NCBI GenBank assembly: GCA_900455155.1
Contig: UGUC01000003.1
Location: 372,001 to 436,000, forward strand
Length of the DNA stretch: 64,000 nucleotides
Source: Providencia stuartii
GTDB lineage: Bacteria > Pseudomonadota > Gammaproteobacteria > Enterobacterales > Enterobacteriaceae
Direction: 5' to 3'
The notes below the pieces were generated by a model. That model saw only the letters and a program-made list of their open reading frames with translations, did not search any database and was not told the DNA's origin. Positions 53,286 to 62,582 of the stretch are shown here, piece after piece. A program made the position numbers and the translations under genes. Numbering within the stretch: the first letter of the stretch is position 1; every line of letters starts with the position of its first letter.

Positions 53286-53447
53286 CATCTTTTTAGAATA
53301 TTACACTAAATAAATTCGTTTAAATTTCATACTATTACAAAATAAACTAAATAAAATCGATATTTTATTAGCATAAATCATATTTTTTACTCGTATTTGA
53401 ACTAAACTAGTCAGTGAGAATTTTGTAACGCGCTACTCGTGTTATTT

Positions 53448-53461
53448 AACTAGCGCTAGTT
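53448..53461 (+). promoter_or_regulatory. Perfect palindrome just upstream of the small fimbrial-like gene
   Basis: AACTAGCGCTAGTT, a 14-base perfect dyad ending 19 bases before the ATG and just upstream of the ribosome-binding site AGGAGG. It may be an operator; no regulator is assigned. Confidence 0.4.
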
Positions 53462-53480
53462 CAACTAGGAGGTAGAAGCA

Positions 53481-53782
53481 ATGAAATGTTTATCCTCAAT
53501 TGTAACAGTGACTGCTTTACTCATTTCCAGTTTTACTTTTACCCATGCTGCAACCAATCGAATCGGAGGTGGAACCATTACTTTTATTGGCTATGTCTAT
53601 GACCACAATGCGCAGTTAAAGTATCCAGTAGCGAACAAATTGATCTTGAATGTTTCCGCAATGGTAAAAATATCACCAAAACCAGTTCACTTAAAAATGC
53701 CAAAAAACTCAGTTCTGATTTTGTAAAAGTCGAATATAATCAATTCAACAATAAACCCACTCTAAATGTGACCTACGATTAA
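53481..53782 (+). CDS. Small fimbrial-like secreted protein (frameshifted, about 100 aa)
   Basis: A signal peptide (cleavage near residue 23, THA|AT) is followed by RIGGGTITFIGYVYD, the start typical of chaperone-usher pilins. As written the frame goes wrong after YDHNAQL and stops at 53726. One missing base near 53603 (CC for CCC) restores YDPQCAVKVSSSEQIDLECFRNG and then KNAKKLSSDFVKVEYNQFNNKPTLNVTYD, stopping at 53782. The repaired 100-aa product has two Cys, placed like the pilin disulfide, but is shorter than pilins (150-180 aa). It faces the adhesin gene across a shared terminator. Unlike the other breaks this one needs an added base, so it could be a true pseudogene. Confidence 0.7.
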
Positions 53783-53797
53783 TGCTCTTTATTTATT

Positions 53798-53828
53798 AAA
53801 AGAGTTAGCGAAATCTTGCTAACTCTTT
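53798..53828. terminator. Bidirectional terminator between the small fimbrial-like gene and the adhesin gene
   Basis: AAAGAGTTAGC / GCTAACTCTTT (11 bp, 8-nt loop) with A run before and T run after, suited to both convergent genes. Confidence 0.85.
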
Positions 53829-53870
53829 CAACGATACTAAATTAACTAAGCTTTTATTTGATAGTTAAAT

Positions 53871-55031
53871 TTAATTAGTATTTAACGTTATGGTCATTTT
53901 ACTGTTTGCTTTACCTGGTTTAATTGGCTCAGTTCCATAACGAACATAGCGTGCTGTAAAGTTTAATAGCAGCTCATGTGTTGCAGCGCCTGTCGTTGGC
54001 ACAGAAACGCTAGTCCAATTATTTGCTGTAGGAATTGGTGAATCAATTGCTCCTAAACGAAGTAGTTTATTTCTCTGCCCCGATGAATTTAATATTTCTA
54101 TCGCGACCCCTTTTGCTGTCGAGCCTAAATTAGGATCTAATAATAAATAGTCAACCTCATTCATAGCCCTATTTTCTTCACCAGGTGCAAAACCATAACT
54201 AATTTTAGCCCCTTTCTGACATTCTAATGTGAAAGAAAAAGGAGTAGGAGTTGATGGAATATCATTTGATGAATGGCTACCTAAATAAACGGTTGATGTC
54301 GACGATTTCAAACCACAAGTTGTAACCTGACGTCCCCCGACTGGACGCTGACGTATTTTAAAAAAAGTGTAGCCTGCGGGTTCATAGTTATTATTTATCG
54401 TATTATTGATCCCAGGGCCTTTGAACCCAACAACCCCTCTATTAACGACCCCAACGGTACCTAACGAGTTACCACTGACATTTTGCTGAGAGCGAACCTG
54501 TTCAATAGAAAGACCCGAAAAATGTTTCAGCTTAATATTAATTTTTTGTGGGTTATCAGGATCTATGTCATATGCCATAGGCTTCGCATTCACCACATTA
54601 TCAAATTGATATGAAGCATCTCTATTCATACCTAGAAATAGTTCAAAAGCCATTCCTTGAATATTCGTTCCCCAATATTTTATATTGTCATACGTAAACG
54701 CGGGAGCGGCGTTATCGAAAATATAAGTTTTAGGTAAATAGTATATTTCAAAAATAGAGGATGCATCAGCAATATCACATTTAAAAACGACACGATCTGG
54801 CGGAGCGCCCATTAATGATGCCATTTGAGTGCTCGTTATAGAATCAAAAGCAATTCTTGTTCCAGCAGGCTGAAATTGTAACCCATATATACTGACGTCA
54901 ACCTTAGAGCCAATACTCACTTGTGTTCCAGGTATCCCACCATTTTGGATAATACAAGTGGAATTTGCTGTTCCAGCGAAAAATAAAATCATAAAACCAA
55001 TTGATGTTATGGCTCGTTTAGATATAAACAT
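53871..55031 (-). CDS. Fimbrial tip adhesin (two-domain, FimH-like architecture)
   Basis: 386 aa with a signal peptide (to about residue 24, ANS|TC). The N-terminal half (to about 220) has no pilin motif and is the likely receptor-binding domain. The C-terminal half, from TCGLKSSTSTVYLG, has the pilin pattern with a Cys pair (TCGLKS...LECQKG) and an end strand MTITLNTN for chaperone donor-strand complementation. Last gene of the operon, 227 bases after the usher, with GGGGG as ribosome-binding site. Sugar specificity cannot be told. It could also be called a large minor pilin. Confidence 0.85.
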   Translation of the reverse strand: MFISKRAITSIGFMILFFAGTANSTCIIQNGGIPGTQVSIGSKVDVSIYGLQFQPAGTRIAFDSITSTQMASLMGAPPDRVVFKCDIADASSIFEIYYLPKTYIFDNAAPAFTYDNIKYWGTNIQGMAFELFLGMNRDASYQFDNVVNAKPMAYDIDPDNPQKINIKLKHFSGLSIEQVRSQQNVSGNSLGTVGVVNRGVVGFKGPGINNTINNNYEPAGYTFFKIRQRPVGGRQVTTCGLKSSTSTVYLGSHSSNDIPSTPTPFSFTLECQKGAKISYGFAPGEENRAMNEVDYLLLDPNLGSTAKGVAIEILNSSGQRNKLLRLGAIDSPIPTANNWTSVSVPTTGAATHELLLNFTARYVRYGTEPIKPGKANSKMTITLNTN

Positions 55032-55258
55032 AACGCCCCCAAAATACTTGTTAACGAATAAGTCTTTTTTAAAAACTTATGGGTAAATTAATAAAAAACA
55101 TAATGATTAATAAGCCCAATACTGAATAGTTAATCTTTAAAAGATACTAATTTTCATATTTTAGAAAAGTATCGGAACTTATTAACCCTAAAAACCGTAA
55201 ATTAAATAAGGCATAGTAGCACTTTAAGAAATCATTTCTTCTTAAACAACATACAACC

Positions 55259-57727
55259 TTAATAAAAATAACAAACAGATTCAGAAATAGAACTATTACT
55301 TGAGATGTTATAATCAAACTTACAACGTTGATGACTACCTTCACCCCATTTAACAATAACTGTTCCTTGTTCAGATTGAGAATTAAAATGTACTAAGCCA
55401 CCTTGCCCAACTAAACCAATCTTATTATTATTTTCATCATAAATATCGGCACCAAACGGCACTGCTTTTTTATCTTGTAAAATAATACGATAAGTAATGT
55501 TGTTACCTTTTTGTGTATTAAATTTCACTAATACCGCAGACCCTGCATAAGGTGCTATCTTGGCTAAGTTATTATCTAATTCAACATCTGTATCCATATT
55601 TTCTGTATTAAGATACAGTGTATTATATTGATAAGGTACTAATGAAGGTACAACGGCTTTTCCGCTATCATTAATAACAATATTACTCCATGAGGCTACT
55701 GATGCACCTTCCGCTTCATTAGCTTCCACAATCGCAAAAGTATCACTTAAATAACGAGATGGAATAACGCCACCTTGATAAGCCACTAATGCACCACTTG
55801 CTCCCACCGATAATGACTTGTAATTATTACCTTGTGAATAACCCGCGTTTACAGAAGCCGAAGAGAAATCTTTCTGAATATTTCCAGAGAAGCTACTGTT
55901 TGAATTACCAATATCACTCGCTGTCGCGTTCCAAGAAATAGAATTATCTTCACCGAAAGAGCTACTAATTGTCGTATTATTTGACCAACGATGATCTGAA
56001 TCAGAACGTGTTATGGAGCTACTTAATAACGTATTCTGTTCTGGATACCAAAGTGAGAATGGTACAGAGACGTTAAACATATAGTTATTATCTCCACCCT
56101 GATCGCCATTTCGATACATTTTTATATAGGTGAAGCTATAACCAATACCTTTAAAGTTATTCATATAGCCAGCTTGCAATTGCTTAGTATCTGGCAAATT
56201 ATCACGCCAAGTTTGCAATGAACCACTGACATACACAGTACCATAATCCGCTAAATTTTGGTTAACCGTTAATACATATTGGGAACGTCTTGGGTTAATG
56301 CTTTCGCCATTAAACAAATAACTATCACGATAAGAACTTGCTTCATATAAGCTTAAATAGTTCTGCGATTCATAACGGTAACCAGCTAACGCAATATTTG
56401 TACCAGTGGCATTAATGTCTTTATTCCACGTGACTCGCGCACGAGCACCGTTATAGGTACGTTTATTGTCTAATTCAGCTTTTGAGCTTGCCATATCAAA
56501 GCTAAATGCACCGACTTGTGTATTAACCGCAAAACCTAATAACCCAGATTGGTATTTATTGGAATACTGCACCCCTGCAAATGGCGTTAGAATATTACTT
56601 AAACCATATTTTATTGTTGATTGAGCAAAAATATCGGAAGAAGTATGATCACCCCGTAACTTACCACTCACAATGCTATAATCAATCTGACCCGGTCTTA
56701 ATAAACCTGGTACCGTTGAGAATGGCACGACAAACGTGGAAACACTGCCATTTGCTTCAGTCACTTCAACAGTTAAATCACCGCCATAACCTGTTGCATA
56801 AAGGTCATTGATCGTAAATTCACCGGGAGAGACATTCGTTTCGTATATTACAAAACCATTTTGTATTATTCTTACCCGAGCATTACTATTTGCAACACCC
56901 CTAACTGTTGGCGCAAACCCTTGCATTGATTGTGGACGCATTCGGTTATCAGTCGCTAATTCAGCACCGGTATACGAAAAGCTATCAAATAGGCTTCCAT
57001 CGGTAAAAGATTGCCCAACCGTTAATTCACTTTTTATTTGTGGAATAGCTCTCTGAACATACGTTCTGATGCTTTCATGATGAAATTTATCATCTTCATT
57101 GTATTGCAAATTAGATTGATGGCGAATTCTAAACAAGCCTAAATTAAGCCCAGCCGATATATTTCCGTAAGCAGAATGTTCGTCCTTACCATGACTACGA
57201 GTACTATACCCATTAAGGTTATAGTTCATAAAAAAAGCAGGAACCCCTTCATTAAGAGCACTGATTGGTACAGAGCCGCGTGCTGAATACTCCACCATTG
57301 CTTGAGGAATTAAAATATCTAATCGTAATATATCTTGCTTTAAATTAACTTGAACATCTTTTGATAATGATTTTAAGTCTTCACATTCACCATTAGACTC
57401 TATTAGCCCTAAATATTCTGGTTTTATGTTAAACCCATCAACATCTTCTTTGGTTAAACAAGGAACAACACGTCCCTGTTCATTTTCATAAAATCTAATC
57501 TCTTTATTATAAAGAAATTCATTATTTAAATATAAATCGACATACCAATTACCTGGAGTAATTTGGTCTTCTGTTAATTTATCTATTGATATATCTTTAG
57601 CATTACCTAATAAGAACCCCTCATTGTAAGAGTATTTCTTTTCATTTTGGTTTTCTTCTACCGCTAATGCAAATCTACCATACCCTAAAGACAAAGAAAC
57701 AAGAACAAAAAGTAATTTTATTTTCAT
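55259..57727 (-). CDS. Fimbrial outer-membrane usher protein
   Basis: Usher that assembles and secretes the pilus across the outer membrane. It has 822 aa with a signal peptide (to about 22, ALA|VE). N-terminal domain YNEGFLLGNAKDISIDKL is the chaperone-binding part; the 24-strand barrel follows, with a plug around 240-330 (PTVRGVANSNARVRIIQNGFVIYETNVSPGEFTINDL is the family signature). Two C-terminal domains end with a Cys pair (QRCKFDYN...SVCYFY). It starts 14 bases after the chaperone gene. Confidence 0.96.
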   Translation of the reverse strand: MKIKLLFVLVSLSLGYGRFALAVEENQNEKKYSYNEGFLLGNAKDISIDKLTEDQITPGNWYVDLYLNNEFLYNKEIRFYENEQGRVVPCLTKEDVDGFNIKPEYLGLIESNGECEDLKSLSKDVQVNLKQDILRLDILIPQAMVEYSARGSVPISALNEGVPAFFMNYNLNGYSTRSHGKDEHSAYGNISAGLNLGLFRIRHQSNLQYNEDDKFHHESIRTYVQRAIPQIKSELTVGQSFTDGSLFDSFSYTGAELATDNRMRPQSMQGFAPTVRGVANSNARVRIIQNGFVIYETNVSPGEFTINDLYATGYGGDLTVEVTEANGSVSTFVVPFSTVPGLLRPGQIDYSIVSGKLRGDHTSSDIFAQSTIKYGLSNILTPFAGVQYSNKYQSGLLGFAVNTQVGAFSFDMASSKAELDNKRTYNGARARVTWNKDINATGTNIALAGYRYESQNYLSLYEASSYRDSYLFNGESINPRRSQYVLTVNQNLADYGTVYVSGSLQTWRDNLPDTKQLQAGYMNNFKGIGYSFTYIKMYRNGDQGGDNNYMFNVSVPFSLWYPEQNTLLSSSITRSDSDHRWSNNTTISSSFGEDNSISWNATASDIGNSNSSFSGNIQKDFSSASVNAGYSQGNNYKSLSVGASGALVAYQGGVIPSRYLSDTFAIVEANEAEGASVASWSNIVINDSGKAVVPSLVPYQYNTLYLNTENMDTDVELDNNLAKIAPYAGSAVLVKFNTQKGNNITYRIILQDKKAVPFGADIYDENNNKIGLVGQGGLVHFNSQSEQGTVIVKWGEGSHQRCKFDYNISSNSSISESVCYFY

Positions 57728-57741
57728 AGCAATACCATTTA

Positions 57742-58491
57742 TTATAAATTAGACTCGTAGGAATCTAAGCCACCATAATCATTAATGACTGAGTAGCTAA
57801 CTTTTTTTGCATTAATAAAATCATTGGGTATTGCTACACCTTTTCCTCTATTCAGATAAATATCAGAGAATGGCGCAACCATATTCCCTTCTAAGCTTAA
57901 CTTTCTATTCCCTTCAGATAATGTAACATCCTGAAAAGTAATAAACCATGGCGAGTTATTTTTAACAAGCAACTCATTTCCTTTTGCCGTTTTCTTTATT
58001 GAGAAAGAAAGTTTTTCATTAACCTGTGCAGGCATTTTAATGTCTGTTGGTCGATAAAATAATTTCACTCTTGTTCGAATGGCAATTTGCATTGTATTCT
58101 TATTTTGAGAAGCAGTATCTTCATTCTCAGGTGGAATTTCTAACACGTTCAAATAAAAAACAGACTCTTTATCTTTTGGTAAAGAATCACCAAGATAAGT
58201 TAACCTTAAATTTTGACCTGCTCCAGCAGACATTTTAAATATCGGTGGTGTAATTGAAAATGGAGTTTTAATATTTTCAGGTAACTCATTAGGATCTCCA
58301 TTATCTAGCCAAACTTGCACCAAAGCTGGCCATTTATTATCATTAACCAACTGTACTGTTTTACTTTTAGATTTTTCATTATATATAACACGAGTGCCAT
58401 TAATAATAACGCTGGCATACATGGATGTTGATACAATGAATAATGAAATAAATAAAACGATTTTATTTATGATAGATAGCCTAGTTATCAT
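57742..58491 (-). CDS. Periplasmic fimbrial chaperone (PapD family)
   Basis: Two-domain immunoglobulin-like chaperone that caps pilin subunits. It has 249 aa; signal peptide to about residue 26 (YA|SV). Family marks: GTRVIYNEKSKSKTVQLVN with the conserved Arg, WPALVQVWLDNG, the signature FYLNVLEIPP, and the G1 donor strand ahead of MQIAIRTRVKLFYRP; the Arg-Lys pair anchoring the pilin C terminus is present. Short F1-G1 loop, so FGS type. Between pilin and usher genes. Confidence 0.95.
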   Translation of the reverse strand: MITRLSIINKIVLFISLFIVSTSMYASVIINGTRVIYNEKSKSKTVQLVNDNKWPALVQVWLDNGDPNELPENIKTPFSITPPIFKMSAGAGQNLRLTYLGDSLPKDKESVFYLNVLEIPPENEDTASQNKNTMQIAIRTRVKLFYRPTDIKMPAQVNEKLSFSIKKTAKGNELLVKNNSPWFITFQDVTLSEGNRKLSLEGNMVAPFSDIYLNRGKGVAIPNDFINAKKVSYSVINDYGGLDSYESNL

Positions 58492-58537
58492 AATGACCTA
58501 ACCCTACTCTAAGTTGTAATAATTTAGTCTTTTATTG

Positions 58538-58568
58538 ATCTGCCAGGGGAATGAATTCCCCCGGCAGA
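58538..58568 (-). terminator. Intercistronic hairpin after the major pilin gene
   Basis: TCTGCCGGGGGAA / TTCCCCTGGCAGA (12 of 13 pairs, 4-nt loop) on the minus strand, with no T tract directly after. This is the usual place for a hairpin that lets pilin mRNA be made or kept in excess over chaperone and usher mRNA. Confidence 0.75.
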
Positions 58569-58577
58569 ATTAACTTA

Positions 58578-59090
58578 TTATGGATAAGTCAATGTATAGT
58601 TAACTTGTGCTGTAACAGCACCTGGAGCGGTTACTACATCTTTCGCATAATAGAATGCTTGGTATGCCAATGTAGCTGCACCATTAACGATTGGCTGGCT
58701 ACCTGCTGGCGCGCCGTTTACTTTCGCAGCGTTACCAGCTTGGTCTGCTAAACCGATCTGTACGTTAGCAGGTGCAGTTGTTGGGATAAGATTACCAGTT
58801 ACTGCATCACCACTTGTCAAACTTTCGAAGTTTGCTGCTACATCAACACCACTAACGCTACAGTTAGCCAGTTCGATAGTGAATGATGTATTACCTGCTG
58901 TTGCACCAGCAGAACTCAATGCAGTAGTCGATACTGTTGGCAGAGTGACTGTGAAGTCACCACCATTACCCGTAGTGACATCACAAGTTGTTGCAGTGAT
59001 TTCACCGTTGAACGTAATAGTACCATCTGCCGCTAATGCTGATGCCGAAATTGACGATGCAATGAATAAAACTAAAAGTGATTTTTTCAT
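58578..59090 (-). CDS. Major fimbrial subunit (type 1 pilin family)
   Basis: 170 aa. Signal peptide to about residue 21 (LAAD). Mature start GTITFNGEITATTCDV with the first Cys, second Cys in ELANCSVSG, and the C-terminal strand NYTLTYP with the conserved penultimate Tyr. Gly/Ala/Thr-rich. AAGG precedes the ATG. Followed by a strong hairpin, as expected for the most abundant subunit. Confidence 0.95.
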   Translation of the reverse strand: MKKSLLVLFIASSISASALAADGTITFNGEITATTCDVTTGNGGDFTVTLPTVSTTALSSAGATAGNTSFTIELANCSVSGVDVAANFESLTSGDAVTGNLIPTTAPANVQIGLADQAGNAAKVNGAPAGSQPIVNGAATLAYQAFYYAKDVVTAPGAVTAQVNYTLTYP

Positions 59091-59201
59091 ATTTAACCTT
59101 TGTTAAGATAAAACAATTCCAATCCTTTATTATTAAAAATAAGGACAACTGACTACACATTTAAGTAAGAGCTAAATCCATTTAAGACAACATTCCAAAA
59201 A

Positions 59202-59477
59202 CTAAATAACTAAAGTATTCGCGACAAATATATTTTTATCGTAAATAGTTTTGTCATAATCAGACAATAACACGACGATATCTACATTAAAGGCATTAGC
59301 AAATTTTGCTAATGATTCGACATCAATTCTATTAACTCCACGTTCAAATCTAGAAATTTGCTGTTGGCTTATTCCTGTTATTTTACCTAATGCTTCTCCA
59401 CTCCAACCATTTTGCAATCTCAGTGACTTTATTCTTTGCCCAACAGACAATGAATATTTATATCTTTCATTTTCCAT
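59202..59477 (-). CDS. XRE-type helix-turn-helix regulator, MrpJ-like
   Basis: 91 aa; HTH_3 domain at about 12-66 (GQRIKSLRLQNGWSGEALGKITGISQQQISRFERGVNRID). The SQQQISRFERG recognition segment is the mark of the Proteus MrpJ family, fimbria-linked regulators that repress flagellar genes when fimbriae are made. Here it sits 111 bases upstream of the pilin gene on the same strand, at the head of the operon, whereas mrpJ is last in mrp. AGAGG lies before the ATG. Its targets (own operon, flagella) are inference. Confidence 0.85.
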   Translation of the reverse strand: MENERYKYSLSVGQRIKSLRLQNGWSGEALGKITGISQQQISRFERGVNRIDVESLAKFANAFNVDIVVLLSDYDKTIYDKNIFVANTLVI

Positions 59478-60412
59478 ATGCGGGTACCTCTGAATTTATT
59501 ATTCACACATTGATTCAGATTAGTTCTTGTCAAATATATTACGTATCCATAATTTAAAAACAAATAACACCACTCACGAAAGAGTAAAATATATTATGAA
59601 AATAAAAATAGAAACTAGAATTATCGAAAGTCAAACAACGCCAATAAAAACATAATGTTAATCAAATATCCCAAACCAGAATTAACATCTGATTTAGAAA
59701 TCAACAAGCAATTAAAGAAGATAAAAAATCTACTTAATGTTGAAAAATCGACATTAACACCAAAAAAATCAATTTTATGTATTAATATATATCAACCTAT
59801 TTGCATTTTTAGATTATCATCATTAATACTCGCGATTGGAGTAACTCATTTATATTAAAATTTAATCATAAATCAATCATCAATAATAGAAACTAAAAAT
59901 AAAAAAGTGCCCCCTTTCACAATTTAAAATTGTGTAAAGTTACCTATTTAATTACATAACTAATATTTACATTACATTATCTTTGGATTTCATCTTGAAA
60001 AAGCGTCCTTTATAGAAAATCATTTTTTGAATGATATTATAAAAAATGAGTTCACCTTCTTTTTTTAGAAAAATTTCATATTAAAAAAATGAATATATTG
60101 AACAGCACTTTTTGTAATGAAAAAAAATTAATTAACATTAAAAATATATAAAAAAATTAATATTTCTCTTATTGTTTATTTCATTCTTAGATAGAAACAC
60201 AAACATAATTAGACTAACCCTTTTGTTATATATCAGAATTGTATCTCCTGTTTTCACCGCCTATTAATGACATTTTTCAGCTTTTATCTTTAATAACGAG
60301 GTAGTGATTTTTATACCTTCAATAAAAAAGCCCCATTATTATTAAAATGAAATTAACAATAACGAGGCTTTTAATGATCAAATTTTAATAATGGTACTAA
60401 ATTCGATACTGC
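59478..60412. other. Long AT-rich gene-free stretch between the fimbrial operon and cpdB
   Basis: About 935 bases, very AT-rich. It must hold the fimbrial operon promoter on the minus strand. A 17-base palindrome CACAATTTAAAATTGTG lies at 59918-59934. I saw no recombinase gene and no clear pair of long inverted repeats of the phase-switch type. A short ORF at 59655-59858 lacks a ribosome-binding site and is not called. Confidence 0.6.
60324..60374 (-). terminator. Rho-independent terminator after cpdB
   Basis: Minus strand AAAAGCC...TTATTGTTAA pairs with TTAATAATAA...GGGGCTTTT (long, imperfect stem), followed by a T run (TTTTTTATT). Confidence 0.75.
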
Positions 60413-62362
60413 TTATTTCTCAGTTAAGTCTATTTGGTAAATAGCAAAACCAATATCATCAGTGCCTACCTGTTTTAATGGGTATTGGGCATTCTGCTGA
60501 ATGAATTTCGCAGCTTTATCACTCTGAGAGGTTTCAAAACGAATATCGAGAGCCTTATCTGTTTTAATTGGCAAGAATGACCAATTATTATCAGCTCTAC
60601 TGGTAACCTCACCGTGTTCTTTAGAAACTTTCGCAATATAAGAGGCCAATACGGCACGGTTTTCATCTGGGGAAGCAAACGCAATATGATTATCGCCCGT
60701 TCCGGCAAATTTACCGCCGTATGCTCGATAATTATTGGTTGCAACTAAGAAGGTAGCTTTCGGGTCTATTGGTTTCCCTTGATAAGTGACATGCTTAATT
60801 CTATTCGCCTGTTTATTGACTAGCTGGCAATCTACATCATATTTTGCAGGCTCAGTGAGGTCGATTTGATAATTTATCCCACTGATAGTGTCAAAATTAT
60901 AAGTTCTAAAGCCATCCCAGTTAATTAAGCTTTGCGGTGATGTTGATTGAGGATCAATACGGTTAAACATACCCGCTGAACACTCCAGCCACTCGACCAC
61001 TTCGGCACCTGTCGCTTTCACAACCACTAGTGTATTTGGATATAAATACAAATCAGCGGCATTGCGGAAGGTTAGATCTCCTTTTTCAACCTCAACAAAT
61101 TCGTCAGGCGCATTTTTACGTCCACCTACTTTGAATGGAGCAGCTGCAGACAATACAGGCAAGTCAGCAAGGTCAGGGTCACCTTGAATATAATGTTTCG
61201 TATAATCAACTTGCGCATCATTCACTATCTGTACCGTTGGATCGCTTTGAACTAATGCCAAATAGCTGTACATATTATCGGAGGCTTTTCCGATCAATTT
61301 CCCGACAAACTGACGTGTATCGTTATGAGGTTTATCAATGATCTTCGCTAATTCATCATCACGCTCAACCAGCGCTTTTTTGTTGGCTTTATCATAAACG
61401 GGTCGAGCATGCGCATTCGCATCAACAACTTTCCAACTACCGTCGTCATTATTGACGACTAAGTCGACGACACCAAGGTGATCACCCCATTGGCCTGGCA
61501 TCACCGCTGGGATCCCGTTAACGGTACCTTTGGTAATATCAACACCTTTAATATTAGCGAAATCTTTACTTGGAAATACCCCATGAGAGTGACCAAACAT
61601 AATCGCATCTATTCCCGGTACTTCACTCAGATAATAAACAGAGTTTTCAGCCATTGCCTTATAAGGCTCTTGTGAAAAACCGGAGTGAGGGATTGCCACC
61701 ACTAAATCAGCACCTTCTTTTTTCATTTGAGGCACAAATTTTTTGGCGGTTTCCGTAATATCGTTGACCGTCACTTTGCCACTAAGATTGGGTTTATCCC
61801 AAATCATAATTTGTGGGGGAACAAAACCAATATAACCAATTTTTAAGTTATGGGTTTTTCCATCACGATCTTTGACGGGAGTATCAACAATAATATAAGG
61901 AGTAAAATAGTTTTTACCCGTTTTAGCATCGATGATATTGGCGTTAACATAAGGGAATTTTGCCCCTGCAATTGCCTTTTGCAGATAATCTAAACCAAAA
62001 TTAAATTCATGGTTACCAAAGTTACCTACAGTATAGCCCATTGTATTCATTAGACTATGAGCAGGATGTGACTCCCCTTCCTCAAGGCCTTTTGCTGCCA
62101 TATAATCCGCTAAAGGACTGCCTTGAATTAAATCACCATTATCAACTAAGACGGCATTTGTCACTTCACCTTTAGCCGCCTTAATTAAACTTGCAGTACG
62201 CACCAATCCAAATTGATCCGTTGGTTTATCCTTAAAATAATCGAAATCAATCAAGTTGCTGTGTATGTCAGACGTTTCCATAACACGTAAATCAACTGTT
62301 GCGGCATTGGCATTGAATGCCACGAATAAAGCTAATGCTGATAATTTAAAAATAGTATTCAC
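60413..62362 (-). CDS. cpdB: 2',3'-cyclic-nucleotide 2'-phosphodiesterase / 3'-nucleotidase CpdB
   Basis: Periplasmic enzyme that turns cyclic and 3'-nucleotides into nucleosides for uptake. It has 649 aa (E. coli 647) from GTG 62362 with AAGGGGA upstream ([20 protein letters not shown], signal peptide to about 20); an in-frame ATG 59 codons earlier would put the signal peptide inside the protein. Metallophosphoesterase motifs: [53 protein letters not shown] and GHSHGVFP. The C-terminal nucleotidase domain has [13 protein letters not shown] [13 protein letters not shown] and [14 protein letters not shown]. In E. coli cpdB lies elsewhere, so it came here with, or next to, the fimbrial insertion. 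Confidence 0.95.
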   Translation of the reverse strand: MNTIFKLSALALFVAFNANAATVDLRVMETSDIHSNLIDFDYFKDKPTDQFGLVRTASLIKAAKGEVTNAVLVDNGDLIQGSPLADYMAAKGLEEGESHPAHSLMNTMGYTVGNFGNHEFNFGLDYLQKAIAGAKFPYVNANIIDAKTGKNYFTPYIIVDTPVKDRDGKTHNLKIGYIGFVPPQIMIWDKPNLSGKVTVNDITETAKKFVPQMKKEGADLVVAIPHSGFSQEPYKAMAENSVYYLSEVPGIDAIMFGHSHGVFPSKDFANIKGVDITKGTVNGIPAVMPGQWGDHLGVVDLVVNNDDGSWKVVDANAHARPVYDKANKKALVERDDELAKIIDKPHNDTRQFVGKLIGKASDNMYSYLALVQSDPTVQIVNDAQVDYTKHYIQGDPDLADLPVLSAAAPFKVGGRKNAPDEFVEVEKGDLTFRNAADLYLYPNTLVVVKATGAEVVEWLECSAGMFNRIDPQSTSPQSLINWDGFRTYNFDTISGINYQIDLTEPAKYDVDCQLVNKQANRIKHVTYQGKPIDPKATFLVATNNYRAYGGKFAGTGDNHIAFASPDENRAVLASYIAKVSKEHGEVTSRADNNWSFLPIKTDKALDIRFETSQSDKAAKFIQQNAQYPLKQVGTDDIGFAIYQIDLTEK

Positions 62363-62582
62363 CGTAATTCCCCTTACGTTGATTTGTGCAAAATAACCCT
62401 TGCTTATATTCTCTGTAAAAATAGTACAAACAGCATTACATATAGTGAATGTGTGCGTTCTATTCGTTGATATTTCGATAAGCGTTGATAAACAGTGCCT
62501 CTCTTGTCCATCGAAGTCACTGTTTATCTTAATAAGCACTATTTAATCATATATAAGTCACAAAATTATTGACGGTACATAA

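Larger units (their letters stand above)
53017..53480. other. AT-rich gene-free stretch downstream of the nitroreductase
   Basis: 464 bases. It contains hairpins at 53035-53063 and 53249-53285, a palindrome TTGATATGCAATATCAA (53133-53149), and the promoter area of the small fimbrial-like gene. No ORF is supportable. Confidence 0.6.

Noticed and set aside
55147..55356. 69-aa ORF between usher and adhesin
   Set aside because: It overlaps the usher end in another frame and looks like AT-rich noise.
59091..59201. Possible invertible promoter element between the regulator and pilin genes
   Set aside because: Only short imperfect repeats (CCTTTATT/AATAAGG); no recombinase gene nearby.
59655..59858. 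67-aa ORF upstream of the fimbrial regulator
   Set aside because: No ribosome-binding site, low-complexity Lys/Asn/Ile content from AT-rich DNA, no recognisable motif.
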